Below are positions 11,581-23,642 of a DNA stretch of 64,000 nt, one piece after another. This DNA comes from Okapia johnstoni (lineage: Eukaryota > Chordata > Mammalia > Artiodactyla > Giraffidae): NCBI GenBank assembly GCA_024291935.2, contig CM044317.1, positions 18,250,230 through 18,314,229 of the forward strand, read 5' to 3'. The translations under genes were made by a program, and so were the position numbers. Under the pieces are notes generated by a model, which made no database searches, was not told the DNA's origin, and was given only the letters and a program-made list of their open reading frames with translations. Each line of letters starts with the position of its first letter. The first letter of the stretch is position 1.

Positions 11581-13540
11581 TTGTTACTATAAGTATGAAC
11601 TTTCCATGGAAGGAACTGTGTCTTATGCTTCTTATACCTCATGCCTGACACATTGCAACCCCTCTGCTGTGCTCGAGCATGATTGCAGGCTTGAACTAAG
11701 ATCCTCATGTTGATGATGATAGATGAAAAGGAGGGGGGCTATAGAAGAAAGGAATTCTGGCTTTGCAACCATCGGCCACATGCTTCAAATTAAGGTGAAA
11801 AGAATGTAATGGAGAAAGAATATTTCCCAATGTCTCCTATGCAGGGAGATGGAATTAACCATTAAAATTGAGGTGTTAGCAAAGACATTCTGGGGAAATA
11901 AGGATGAACATGTGCAATAAAAAGGTGATTTTTTTTTTTCTATTGTTTGGTTAAAAATAGGCACATTCATTTGGAAAACTTATCTAAAATTGCTTTCATA
12001 CAAACAGCTCTGTGGGACCTTCTTATAATGTCTGCAATGAGAAAACTGGATTGGAATCATGCAAATATGAGTGTATTCATAACAGATAATGTATAACATT
12101 ACTTGACTTCTGGAATGACACAATGTATGAAATAATTAGCTACGTTACTGTAGTACTCTCTTCTGCCTGGATCATGTGGATTTCTTATATCAGAAGGTCA
12201 ATGGCAATGTTATTTCTTTTGAAGAATTTTTGTTCCTTTAAAAAAATTAGAAAATGACTTTCAGTAATGACATAAAACCAATATAAAACCCTGCATTTAC
12301 TATAGGTAGTGTAGACATTTTTTTGCATCGATTACTATTGTAATTTAGGCTGAATAATGCCAGCTATTTTGCTACTCTGCTGAAGTCCTCTTTTTTGAGC
12401 CTACAATGAACCTGTAATACTTATGGAAAGAGTTACCATAGCAACCTATATTGATGTCACAAGCTCAGGCTTCTGACTTCATTGCATAATGCAGTAGCAA
12501 CTGGATTTGCAGCAGAAACACCCTGCTAAAGAACAAGTATCTTGGTTTACAGCAAAGAGGACAAAGGAAAACAGCAAGTTCTAGGGGGTTGAATGCTGGA
12601 TTGTGAGTTAGAATGTCTGAGTTCTTATTTTAATCCTGCTTCTCACTTGTTGCCTTGTTTTGAGTAATTGTGTTTACATGTGTGCACTGAGGTTTGAAAC
12701 AAGAAATCTCCTATATATGGGGTAGGCATAGAAGAGAAAGCTCATTATTTAACGTTTTAGCATTTGGTAGACATCTTAATAAAGCTAAAGCAGTCTAAAA
12801 ATAACCTGGAAAGAAAGGAATTATTAATGCCTTGTAGTTGATACCTAGCTAGCTCACAAAGATAAAGAAGACACTTTGAAATAAAAAAGCATGTAGCTAG
12901 GGTTTTTTTCTTTTTTGAAATAGTAATGGATAAAGGTCAAGATTGATGCCCTAATCTTAAGAATGTAAAGAACTCTTACATAAATATATCATATTATTTA
13001 GCTATCTATTTAAAGATGTTTTAAATAGTCTGTGTTCAGAGTAAGAGGAATCTGTGTCTATTAGTGAGTATGATGTTTCTCATGTTTATGTTGTATACAT
13101 TAAATCATAGATGTTTCTTAATTTTATCATGTAAATATTTATCCTCATTAGAAAACAACTGAATATGTGAAATAGTTTTGCTGATTTAAAATGAGATTTC
13201 AAAAAATCCTAATGATATCTTTTTTACAATGGCCTAATGTTTTCATTGGAGCCTGTAACCTGTTAATTATGTCAACTGGTCTAACTTTCCTTTTTGTACA
13301 CTATATTCCAGAACTGAGATAAAAATAGTTGGGGATTTGAAAAGGCATTTAAACTAATAAACTTTGTTGCCAGAAACTAAGCTGAAAGCATGGTATAGCT
13401 TTTTATTTGCTCTAAGGTGATGAGCTAGAACATTTTGATAGAACTAAGGCCCTTTCCACCCCCTCTATCCATATGCTTCAAAATCATTCCAAAACATCAG
13501 GAGAAATTTAACTTGCTATAAAACTTCATCAACTAAATTC
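11581..13540. other. about 2 kb of single-copy DNA
   Basis: No repeat or gene is recognised. It contains the motif cluster annotated at 12432-12490, and sequence complexity is ordinary around it. Confidence 0.4.
12432..12490. promoter_or_regulatory. candidate RFX X-box with CRE-like and C/EBP-like sites
   Basis: gttaccatagcaac (12432-12445) fits the RFX X-box GTNRCC-N2-RGYAAC at every defined position. Six bases later tgatgtca (12452-12459) is one base from a CRE, and attgcataat (12481-12490) resembles a C/EBP or ATF site. The order X-box then CRE-like resembles composite RFX/CREB modules, though spacing is wider than in MHC class II promoters. No promoter or first exon was seen nearby. Function is inferred from motifs only. 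Confidence 0.3.
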
Positions 13541-13590
13541 CATGTTAAAAACCAACTATGTTGGTTGTTAAAAAACCATGTTAAAAACCA
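13541..13590. repeat. short local duplication with an internal palindrome
   Basis: 'catgttaaaaaccaa' occurs at about 13541 and again about 36 bases later. The spacer holds the inverted pair aaccaac / gttggtt (13550-13556, 13560-13566), which could form a 7-bp hairpin. Confidence 0.7.
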
Positions 13591-13594
13591 ATAA

Positions 13595-14085
13595 TTTTCC
13601 CTTGTGGCTCAGATGGTAAAGCGTCTGCCTGCAATGCAGGAGCGGAGAAGGCAATGGCACCCCACTCCAGTACTCTTGCCTGGAAAATCCCATGGACGGA
13701 GGAGCCTGGTAGGCTGCAGTCCATGGGGTCGCTAAGAGTCAGACATGACTGAACAACTTCGCTTTCACTTTCATGCATTGGAGAAGGAAATGGCAACCCA
13801 CTCCAGTGTTCTTGCCTGGAGAATCCTAGGGACCAGGGGAGCCTGGTGGGCTGCTGTCTATGGGGTCGCACAGAGTAAGACACGACTGAAGCGACTTAGC
13901 AGCAGCAGCAATGCAGGAGACCTGGGTTCAATCCCTGGGTTGAAAAGATCCCCTGGAGAAGGAAATGGCAACCCACTCCAGTACTCTTGCCTGGAAAATT
14001 CCATGGATGGAGGAATCTGGTAGGCTACAGTCCGTGGGGTTGCAAAGAGCTGGACACGACTGAGCAACTTCACTTTCCTTCACTT
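13595..14085 (+). mobile_element. Bov-tA SINE interrupted by a BOV-A2
   Basis: A tRNA-Glu-derived SINE. The 5' part with the A-box-like 'gtggctcagatggtaaag' lies at 13595-13642. The rest, starting with the B-box-like 'gggttcaatccc', resumes after the insertion at 13643-13907 and runs to the 'gacacgactgagc' tail region. Confidence 0.9.
13643..13907 (+). mobile_element. BOV-A2 SINE nested in Bov-tA
   Basis: A two-monomer BOV-A2 with an AGC tail. It is bounded by a perfect 12-bp TSD, gcaatgcaggag (13631-13642 and 13908-13919), copied from the host Bov-tA itself. The insertion lies between the host's two internal pol III boxes. Confidence 0.95.
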
Positions 14086-14673
14086 TTCACACACCTTTTA
14101 AGTTATTGTTGAATATGAAGTGCCAAGTATAATAAAAGTTGTGGCCATATTTTCATTAAGCACTTAAATGCACCTGAGTTCCATGTCATATTGTAGCATA
14201 AGGCATTTGTAGGAGTCTCAAAGTCTTGCAAAATCTTTAAAAAACCCAGAATTTAGTATACAATGTTTGTACAGAATATATAAGGATAAAAACTAGTTCT
14301 TTCTTTATAAGCTATGCCTATCAAACTAGCTAAACTAGTTTGATACTTCTTTTATTTTAGGAAATAAACTTTTGTGTTTTTGTGTGAATTTAATATAACA
14401 TGTTTATTGACCTATTAACACAAAAAGAGCTTGAATAGACATAGTGAAATTCTGTAAAAAGAAAAAAAAGGCAGGTTAGTCTCCAAAATTTTTCCCCTGT
14501 TTAAGCAAAGAGAACAAGTAGTATTGGTTACCTCCAGAACTGAACTTACTCCTTACCCTAAATTCATCATTTCTTAAGTACAGCCCCTATAAAGAACAGA
14601 ATAAATTTATTGTGAAAAAATCACGTCAAAAAATTAAAATTATGGAAGGAGCTTTAGTTAGTCTGTTTTTACC
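14086..14673. other. no recognisable feature
   Basis: AT-rich sequence with nothing identifiable. It ends at the TSD of the next SINE. Confidence 0.4.
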
Positions 14674-14685
14674 AAACTGAGGTCT

Positions 14686-14885
14686 GAAAGTGAAAGTGAA
14701 AGTCACTCAGTCATGTCCCATTCTTTGCGACCCCATGGACTATATAGCCCATGGAATTCTCCAGGCCAGAATACTGGAGGGAGTAGCCTTTCCTTTCTCC
14801 AGGGGATCTTCCAAACCCAGGGATCAAACCCAGGTCTCCTGCACTGCAGGTGGATTCTTTACCAGCTGAGCTATTAGGGAAGCCC
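14686..14885 (-). mobile_element. Bov-tA SINE
   Basis: Minus orientation: a (GAAAGT)n-like tail at the left, 'gaccccatggacta' in the body and 'gctgagctattagggaagcc' at the tRNA-derived end. A 12-bp TSD, aaactgaggtct, lies at 14674-14685 and 14886-14897. Confidence 0.95.
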
Positions 14886-15041
14886 AAACTGAGGTCTAAT
14901 AGATTTAAATAACTTTCCCAAAGTTATTTAGTGAAAGAATCCAAACCTCAAACAACTATTTGTTCTACCACATCACACTGTCTTAATCCTGCCTCAAGGC
15001 TTTAATCCAGAGTCACCTCCTTGGCATATAATCTGATATAT

Positions 15042-15165
15042 AGTCTTTTTTTTATCGATTGAGGTATAATTGATATACAATATTGGTTTCTTGTGTACAA
15101 CATAATGATTTGATTGTATATGTTGCAAAATGAACCCCGTGATATGTCTAAGCAACCAAGCCCTT
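15042..15165 (-). mobile_element. LINE-1 3' end fragment
   Basis: After a T-run, 'gaggtataattgatataca' and 'ttgtgtacaacataatgatt' match the antisense LINE-1 3' UTR. Confidence 0.65.
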
Positions 15166-15310
15166 TGTTTCTTTGTTTCTTGGGTTTTTTTTTTAATGTT
15201 TTATTCTTTTTTTCCCTTTGACAAATATCATTAGAGATTAGAGACAAATTTTTTTAGTCTTTTCAAGGAACCATCTTTTGACTTTGTTTATTACTATCAT
15301 CGTCTTTTGC

Positions 15311-15790
15311 TATATAACAACCTTCAAAACTTATTGAGGGTCAGGGATTCAGGGAGAGTGTTCCTGGCTCATTCTCTTGCATCATGTGGTACTGACTGGG
15401 TTTACTTGGTCGTATTCAGTTGGCTCTTGGTCTGGTCTGAAGAGTCCAAGATAGCTTCACTCACATGCCCAATGCCTCGGCAAGGAAAACTAAAGGGATG
15501 AACTCAGTTGGGTTTCTCCCTCTATTTACATAGCACAGGACTCCTCTACAAGGCTTCGCCAATCTGCACTTCTTACACTGTAGCTTGGAACACTAAGAAT
15601 GTTCTATAGGAAGTGGAAATTACATAACCTTTTGAAGGCTAGACCTAGAGCTGGCAAAGCATCACTTCTACCCTACTCTGGGTCAGAGCAGTTGCAGAAC
15701 AAAGATTTAAGGGGAGGAGAAATAGACCTCACCTATCAATGGGATGAGTGTCAAGAATTGGGGCTATCTTGATTCCATCACCTTGATCCT
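15311..15790. mobile_element. LTR-like ancient repeat inserted in the LINE-1
   Basis: Higher GC than its surroundings. The right half ('ggggaggagaaatagacctc', 'tcaatgggatgagtgtcaa') resembles the end of a mammalian LTR family whose name I cannot give with confidence. The LINE-1 text resumes after it. Confidence 0.4.
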
Positions 15791-18110
15791 GTGTTGTATT
15801 CAGTTTCCTATTTTAGTAGTCCATTCTTTCTTTAAATTCTTTTCTGTTTTCTTTGCTTACAGTCTATCATTCTGCCTTCCCACCCAAATTCTTAAGTTGG
15901 ATGTTTAAATCATTAATTTCCACCATTTATTCTAATAAAAGCACTTAAAGCATAAAGTTTTCCTCAAATGATTGTTTTCATTGCATTCTAAAGTAAAACT
16001 ATGCTAGCATTTTGCTTTTTGTTCAGTTACAAGTATTTTCAGTGTTCCAATTTTATTTCTTCTATGATCTATGAGTTATTTGGAAGTGTGTTTTTAGAAT
16101 TTCAATCATATGGATTCTTAATAATAAGTATCTACTTGAGACTTAACATATATATCAAATGCAATGTATGATCCTTATTTGGATCTTGATTTGAATAAAC
16201 TAAGACAAATTGTAAGATAATTAAGGAAATATGAACACTGACTGGACATTTGAGGAATTTTATGTATTTTAAAATATATATAATGGTATATATTATGGTT
16301 GTATTAAAGAAAAAAGTCCTTCCTTTACAGAGTTACAAGTATTTATGGATGAATTTGCTTCAGAAAAATTCATATGGGAATAGATATATAGATGATAAAA
16401 GATTGACTATGAGTTGAATAATCACCGGAGCTTGATGCATGGTACATGGGCATTCTATATGTTATTTCATTTACTCTTGTGTGTGTTGGAAACTTTTCAT
16501 TTCATTTTTCATGAAATGATATTAAAAACTCATCTCCTTAAATATGATTTCTGATTTAATTTCATTGTGGCTAGAGACTGTAATACATATATAAGCACAC
16601 AAAAACATACACCACATAGACTATATTCTCTCTGTATAATGTAGAGCATATATATGTTCACACAAGGATATGTATTATATATGTAAGATAAGTCTTGCTT
16701 TATAGATTAATGTATTCAATTTTGAGAAGTGTATCATGTATGCTAAGAAATCTATCATCTATCAACATTAAATCGAGATTGGTAGTCCAAAATATTCATA
16801 TTTTATAAACATTTTTCTGCTTGAACTATCAGTAATTGAAAAAGATGTGTTTCATTTTTATTTTTATGTTATTATGACGATTTGTCATTTTTTTCTGGAG
16901 TTTTTGACTGTTTTGCTTTGTGTAATTTGAGATAGGGCCATTACTACATATCTAGTTGTTCAATCTTACTGATAATTTGAAACCAGATAGTATCACTTTT
17001 CTTCCTAATTTATGTTTTTTATCTTAAAGACTATTTTTATTATATTAATATAATTCTTCCCAGCTTTCTTTGAGCTATTTGTTGGACATATCTTTCAACC
17101 CTTTTCTCTTTGGATTTTTAGGTGTGTCTGATATAGAGATATGTTTATCTGGCCTTAAAATTCTGTTCTTAAGTGGCAGGTTTGGAGTATAACATAAATA
17201 TTGTGATTAGTCATATATTTACTTATTTCTATAATCTTAATTTCTACTATGTTTCTTTCTCTTCCTCTATTTTTCTCTTTTTCTTTCAAATTTGCTTGTT
17301 TTATTATTTGATTTTCTCACTTTACTGACTAAAATGATATATTCTAACTTATTTTAAAATTTTGACATTTTAAGGGGTGTCCACTAACTTAACAATAACT
17401 AAGTTTAATCAACCATTTATAGTCTCCCCTTTTGGAACAATATCAGGGTTTTGAACCAATTTTTCTAATCGTCTATTCTGACGTCACTGCTATTACTCTT
17501 TAAGTTCTATCATTTAATTTCCTTAGACATTTTGTTTATTATTTTGTAAGACAAAGTTATATAGACTTATCTATATGTTTACCAATTTCTTCTCACTTTT
17601 CTTAGATCTTCCTTCTGGGATCATTTTTTTTTTCCCCAGCAGTATATCTTTTAGAAATTTCTTATGAAAGTGCACCGTTTTTCTCTCAGATTTTGCTCAT
17701 ATAAAATGCTTGAAACATATTTAATCCACTATTTAATTCACTCTCAATCTTGGGGAAATTTTGATGGAATCAAAATAGGTTGACAGTTATTTTCTTAAAA
17801 TAATTTCTTGAAAATAATTCTATTGCTACTGGCTTTCATTGTGGCTATTCAAAGTCTGCTTCTAGACTAATTATCATTTCTTTGCAGAAGAAATGACAAT
17901 TTTTTAGATCTCTTAAGTTGTGATGTTTTGAAGTTTTACTACAATATGTGTAGGAATAGATATCTTTCACATATATCTCCAGAATCTTTTATCTGTTCTG
18001 GGAAATTCTCAAACATTATTTCTTTGACTATTTCCTCTCCTATAGTCTTTCTATTATTACTTTATGAGACATTCTCCTTCATTTCTTTATGTCTGATTAT
18101 CTAGCCTACA

Positions 18111-18147
18111 GCCCCCCGCCCCCGCCACCGCCGCCACACGCACACAT
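18111..18147. repeat. C-rich simple repeat
   Basis: 'ccccccgcccccgccaccg' followed by CA-rich sequence. It is an isolated GC-rich island in very AT-rich DNA, probably a decayed simple repeat. Confidence 0.7.
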
Positions 18148-18579
18148 ATTGCATTGTCTTTTCTCTGTCTGCTTCATTCCTTGTAATTCCTTTAGGGTAA
18201 TCTTTTAATTTCCTAGTTCTATCTTCAGCTTTATCTAAGCTGTTGATTTACTTACTGAGGAACTTTATGATGCCAATGGTTATGTTTTTATTCTAAAAAT
18301 TGTATTTTTAAAAGCTACCTGATCTTTTGAAAATAATCCCATCTTGGCTGCTTCCTTTTGTTTCAATTTATTCTTTCTTTCTTTTAATATTTTATTTGAA
18401 ATTATTTCATATTTTATAGCTGACAACTCTACAGTTTGAAGTTATGAGGGATTAAATATGTTGTTTTTCTTTTTCTACTGATTCATTCCTGAGGTAGGCT
18501 GTCTCCTTTCTTATGATGATTTCATGATCTATGGAAATTCTTGGGGTTATAACTGAAATGCTTTCCTCTAGACAAGACT

Positions 18580-18798
18580 GGCTTCCCAAGTGGCTCAGTG
18601 ATAAAGAATCCGCCTGCCAATGCAGAAGACACAGGAGACGTGGGTTCGATCCCTGGGTCAGGAAGATTCCCTGGAGGAGGAAGTGGCAACCCACTTCAGT
18701 ATTCTTGCTTGGGAAATCCCATGGATGGAGGAGCCTGGTGAGCTACATCCACGGGGTTGCAAAGAGTCAGACACGACTTAATGACTGAGCAGGTACAC
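18580..18798 (+). mobile_element. Bov-tA SINE
   Basis: Complete, from 'ggcttcccaagtggctcag' through the B-box-like 'gggttcgatccc' to 'gacacgacttaatgac'. The TSD is agacaagact (18570-18579) and agagaagact (18799-18808), 9/10. Confidence 0.95.
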
Positions 18799-18990
18799 AG
18801 AGAAGACTGAGTTTAGTTTACCTGGATTCTCTGATTGCTACTAACCTGGGTCCATCTTGTTCACCACCAGGGATCTCATTCTAATGTTGGAGTTTAAGAT
18901 TCTGTTCACCCAGCCCTGAGGCAGGCTTAGTATCTCAGTACCAGGTTTCCCTTAGAGTAACTCTAGATTTTAATTTTTCTTACTCCTCTC

Positions 18991-19924
18991 CAGCTTCAAC
19001 TCATGGTGTGCTCTCTCTGTCTGGTAATGTAAACCTGAGGTTGTTTACTTACTTTCTTGTGGGTCCAGAAGAATATTTTCTAGATCATGAGCTGTAGTTT
19101 GTCAAATAACCAGATATATTTTAGCTTTAGTATCTTATCAACCGGATTACCTTGACATACTACTTTCTCCAGTCCCTCTGTTGGCTGATTTGAAACGTAG
19201 TCATTTCTTCCCTTTATCTGATCTAGCATGCACCATGGTTTATAAAAGCTGTCAAATCTTTCTACTTTTAAGGGAAATCTTCCATATTTTCTACCATAGA
19301 TACATATTTTACCCTTAAAACTTTTTTCTTGGATCGTTTCAATAGTCTTAGGAATATAGAGTTGTTGAACAAATAAGACAAAGCAGTGTTCCTTGAATTG
19401 GAAGTCCATAAATTGTGTTTTAAGAATAAGGCTTGAGGGTGAAATCCTAGTGAAAAGAACAGAAAAGATGAAACTGAGTTTAATATTGATGGATTGATGG
19501 AGGAGGGGAGTCACTTAATGTTGCATTTATCAAAAAAGGAAAAGTTATTAACTTTTCTCATAGAAGAGAAAATGATATGATGAAACTGTTCAAGAAGGAT
19601 AGCAATTATGAATAATGTGAATTGAGTTAGGAAGATACTGATATCAGGGAATACAGATTAGAAGCCTTTTTCTTTCAATTAATCAGACATGATGGCAAAG
19701 GGCTGAATTAAAATAATGACTAGGAGCTGGAAAGGAAAGCTGTTCTCTGAGAGACTTCATAAATGTTGGTAGCATTTAAGGAGTTAGAGAAGGTAGCAAC
19801 GTGCCAGTAATACTAATACTAATACTATCGGTTATCCAAGAATGTAATCCTGAAGGCTTAATATTATTTTGGTACCATTAAGAATAAAAAAATGCTAAGC
19901 ATCTTTATATTATAGTAGTTCTGA
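18991..19924. other. single-copy DNA with a short TAATAC array
   Basis: 'taatactaatactaatac' occurs near 19807-19824. A minus-strand open frame of 144 codons (19080-19514) has no recognisable domain, and I judge it non-coding. Confidence 0.4.
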
Positions 19925-20110
19925 AAGAGCATCTTTTGGGATAAGAAAGCTTGGGTTTCATACTAGCTCTGCCACTGATTAACTATGTGACCTATGGAAA
20001 TTTACTTAACCTTCTTTGGACCTTAGTTTCCTCATATGGAAACTGTAATAATGAGAACCTTGTGTAGTAATTTTTAAGGTTAAACGTACATAAAAAGTTT
20101 GTAACACAGT
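19925..20110 (+). mobile_element. MIR SINE
   Basis: 'agctctgccactgattaact', 'atgtgacctatggaaattta' and 'cttagtttcctcatatgg' form the MIR core in sense orientation. Confidence 0.85.
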
Positions 20111-20961
20111 GAGTGGGGAAGGTCACTGACTTACTTGACAAGGAGTCGTGGTTCGGTCATAGCTGAGGCTTGCATATGCTAGTGGATGGAGTTAGATGGA
20201 TGCCTAGCATCTAGGCACATCCCCTGATTTTCAGGGTGTCCATGAGTCCATTGGGAAAGAACTTGATAAAGCTCTCCATTTATGGACTCATAGAGAATCG
20301 TGGAAAAGACTTGAGGTCTTGTTGTTTACCAGGTATGGACTACAGAAGGAGAAATTATTGAAGTAGTATGAACAAGATCATGGGATACAAGGGAAAAAAC
20401 TTGTAATTTCATTTGTGTGGAAGGTCTAACTGAAGGTACCTGTGATGTTTTCTAGTTGTGCTTGTTATGTCAGGAACAGGAATGGGGAAAACAGACAGTG
20501 TAGTCTGTTAATGTTGGAGCTGATACTTTTATGCCTGTATGTGTATTATAAAAAGATTAGTTAAACACAGAAATAGAAGTATTTATTACAATAATTAACC
20601 ATGGGGTACTGACTGGGTGGAGAGGCATGAACTAAGGAAGGCCAGGAAAGGAAAGAAGGACTGTGATGAAGGAGGACTGATGAGGAAAAGAGCATGCCCA
20701 GAAGTGAGGGGACTGGTGAGATGACAGAGACTAGGACATGTGATAATCAAGGAGAGGCATTTCAGGAGGCTTCTGAAGGGGATGCAGTTAAGGGACCTGG
20801 TGAGGTTTAAGGTGTGGTTTATTGTTTGCTCTGTGGAGTGGAAGTAAAGTCGTGGAGTGTTGATGGGGTTGAGGAAATGCTAGGTGATTGTTGTCTCTTC
20901 AGGGAAGGACTGGGTGCAGAGTGTTAAACTCAAGGAGAAGAGTGGGAGAAAAATGTCATTT
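20111..20961. other. single-copy, purine-rich DNA
   Basis: From about 20610 to 20950 the plus strand is rich in GGA/GAA runs. No gene or repeat is recognised. Confidence 0.4.
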
Positions 20962-21070
20962 TTCATTTACCAAAAAATATATTCAACTCCTCTGTATGGA
21001 AGGCACTATGCCAGGTACTGGCTTACAATGACAAATGAATGAATACGGTTCCTCCTCTTTCCCACTGAAA
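20962..21070 (-). mobile_element. L2 LINE 3' end, antisense
   Basis: 'ggcactatgccaggtactgg' followed by 'acaaatgaatgaatac' is the reverse complement of the L2 terminus. Confidence 0.65.
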
Positions 21071-22189
21071 TGGAGCCCTTAGACCCTCATGGCTGCTCTG
21101 CACCTTCTCTCTTTACAGTCTGCTGACTAGCTATTATTTTCTTTATCTCCCAGCTCCCTAGAGAGGAATTCAATTAGTTTACTTCATCTTTTCATATGCA
21201 GTCTAGAGCCTTGCTTACTGGCTTAGGGCGTGGATTGACAGCCTTTGTTAGATGTTCACCCCTGTTCAATCTTCCCCTGAAAAGTGGGAGAGTTACATGG
21301 TGCAGGCAGGGTTGTGTCCCCTTAATAAGGGCCCATGATACAGGCAGGTGGTTTTAACCTGAGTACCCCAGAAAGCAGAGTCTGATACAAGAATTTAGGC
21401 TACTGTTTTTCTGAAGGGAGACCAGAGTGAGTGAAAAGGAATCAAGATAGGGAAGGAGGAAAAGCTGATTGGAAGGTGTGTTGCTAAACTAGTAGCACTA
21501 ATTTAGACTGCTTCATGCTGTTGGACAGTCCGATGAAAGGACATCTCAGGACCATATATAGTTGAGGAGAAAGAGGGAATATTTATCTATTTTTCTTGTC
21601 AGCCATTGGTTTAAGCTTTGCTCTGCTGGAATGGGACATCCCTGAAATTCCAGACTGCATTTGTGGGTACTAAGTAAGACCATCAGTGTCAACAAGAAAG
21701 CCTGGGGTTGATGAAAGGCATAGGGACGTGGCCTTAAAATAAGTTCTGCCAAGTCTTACCTGGATGAAATCATTCCACGCTCATGCAGAATTGGTTGCTG
21801 CAGCAGTAGTTGAGACAAAAGACACATGAGGCCAAGAGGCGATGGTTGGTCTGTAAGAAAGCAATGAGGAATATGGTTAGTTAAGGACGTGAGGAATTAG
21901 CCAATGGTGGAGAGAGCAGAGTCTGGAGTTTTGAGACATGAGAAGGTCTACACTCAAAGGAGTAAATGCTGGAATGGCTTAAGAAGAAAGGGATGTGTAT
22001 ATTGAGTCAATGTTCCTATGGAGCCTTCAGCCTTACTTTCCCAGCAGTAGGAAAGGTGGGTAGATCTACTAATATGGGAAGGCACCATAGATGTTTGAGG
22101 ACCCAAAATATTTAAGTGGAGGAATTCCTCATTTCTGTGGCCTAGATCTTTTCAGATCTCATCGTTTGGTCCAGGTGAGAGCATTTGGC
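21071..22189. other. no recognisable feature
   Basis: Single-copy sequence of moderate GC. The short open frame at 21546-21752 (minus) has no domain. Confidence 0.4.
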
Positions 22190-22372
22190 ACCACTCATGT
22201 TCTAGGTATTGGGTGAAGGGCTTTACATAGTTTACCTCATTAAAAATTTATAACATCGTAAAGAATTATTATCCCTAATGTACAGATGAGGAAACTGAGA
22301 CCTTTACATCTAGGTGATTTACTCAGCTAATAGATGAAGGAGCAAAGATTGGATTGTAAAGTCCAACTATAA
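22190..22372 (-). mobile_element. MIR SINE, antisense
   Basis: 'gggctttacatagtttacct' then 'acagatgaggaaactgagac' is the antisense MIR core. Confidence 0.85.
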
Positions 22373-22397
22373 ACAAAGCTTTTCCTCTTTCCAGCCT

Positions 22398-22590
22398 GTA
22401 ATCGTTGTTCAGTCACTAAGTCGTGCCTGGCTTTTTGCGACCCCATGGACTGCAGAATGCCAGGCTTCTCTGTCCTTCACTAACTCCCGGAGTTTGCTCA
22501 AACGTGTGTCAATTAAGTCAGTGATGCTATCCAACCATCTCATCCTCTGTCGTCCCCTTCTCCTGCCTTCAATCCAGCCTACAATATCTG
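22398..22590 (-). mobile_element. BovB LINE 3' end fragment
   Basis: Antisense BovB (RTE) 3' terminus: 'gttcagtcactaagtcgtg', 'cactaactcccggagtttg', 'catctcatcctctgtcgtc'. 5'-truncated to roughly 190 bases and more diverged than the other BovB copies in the window. Confidence 0.85.
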
Positions 22591-23423
22591 TCCTTTAATT
22601 TTCAGGTGCTCTGGTCTTATCATGGTTTCTTGAAGTTGACTTAGGTGCCCTTTGAAGGACTAAGGGAGGTCATTTCTTTTTACTTTTAAATGAGAAGGCT
22701 TTCCTGAGAGCCCATGAATTCTAAGGCTGAACTCATTTTCACAGCAGGAAATGAAGTGGTGGTATGAGAAAAGAGGCTGTGCCCTGCAGAAAGTGTGGCT
22801 CAGCCACATTATCACTGGTATCTACTTGGACTTCATAAAAGTTTTTTGTCATGTGATTTTGGTGGCATTTAGGTAAAGCCTATATGTGAAAGCGAGTGGT
22901 TTTGTTTTCCTGATGGAAAGTTTAATTTAGCTCTCCAGCATGTTGCTTTTAGCTTGTTTGTAGATATAATCGTTTACTTAATGAGGATGCATCCTCCTTT
23001 ACAGAGTAGACTTGAAAATGAATTTCCATAGATTTACATAAATTCCCCAGGGATCACTATAATGTGAGCAATGAAAGAATTGCCCAGCTGTGCACTGATT
23101 TAATGGAATTATGAAGCTTTAGGGTGTGGGCTCTGAAAAAGATATCTAGGGGAAATAGTCACTCAAACTGTTGGAGAAATAAACCGTTAAATGAATTTGT
23201 TCTCAGTCTGATAGAAGATCACTTTAGAAACCAGCATCAGCCAAGGTTTTGAAAAACCCATCGTAGGAAAAGCTTGTAAAAATGCTGTACTTTTCAGAAA
23301 CAACCTGTTAATTCTGAGAACGGACGTTGATTTTATTATAGCATTTTTTAGGGGGGAAAGGATTTTATTTTAAAATAGTTTTGTTTGAAGTAGACAGAAT
23401 TAGCAAATGCCCTGTATCTCCTG
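22591..23423. other. no recognisable feature
   Basis: Single copy. The apparent poly-T/poly-A runs are short, and no family is recognised. Confidence 0.4.
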
Positions 23424-23642
23424 GGCTTCCCAGGTAGCGCTAGTGGTAAAGAACCCACCTGCCAATGTAGGAGATACAAGACACAGTTTTGATCTCTGGG
23501 TTGGGAAGATCCTCTGGAGGAGGGCATGTATTCTTGCCACTCCAGAGTCTTCCTTGGAGAATCCCATGGACAGAGAAGCCTGGCGGGCTGCAGGCCATAG
23601 GGTCACAAAGAGTTGGACATGACTGAAGCAACTTAACATGCA
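23424..23642 (+). mobile_element. Bov-tA SINE (variant with 'gcgctagtgg' head)
   Basis: Subtype starting 'ggcttcccaggtagcgctag' with an extended spacer ('ggagatacaagacacag') before the B-box region. A possible degraded TSD links 23408-23423 and 23643-23657 (about 12 of 15). Confidence 0.9.

Larger units (their letters stand above)
15233..18990 (-). mobile_element. old LINE-1, antisense, broken
   Basis: A long T-rich stretch with antisense LINE-1/HAL1-like landmarks: 'cttttcaaggaaccatcttt' (near 15260), 'tatgagttatttggaagtgt' (about 16070), 'aatttcattgtggctagaga' (about 16557) and 'ctgttctgggaaattctc' (about 17993). Divergence is high and boundaries are approximate. It is interrupted by an LTR-like block at 15311-15790 and by a Bov-tA at 18580-18798. 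Confidence 0.5.

Noticed and set aside
18580..18798. tRNA gene signal in Bov-tA heads
   Set aside because: The A- and B-box-like sequences are parts of tRNA-derived SINEs. The rest does not fold as a tRNA and is followed by SINE body.
19080..19514. 144-codon minus-strand open frame
   Set aside because: No domain and no splice context. Not distinguishable from chance.
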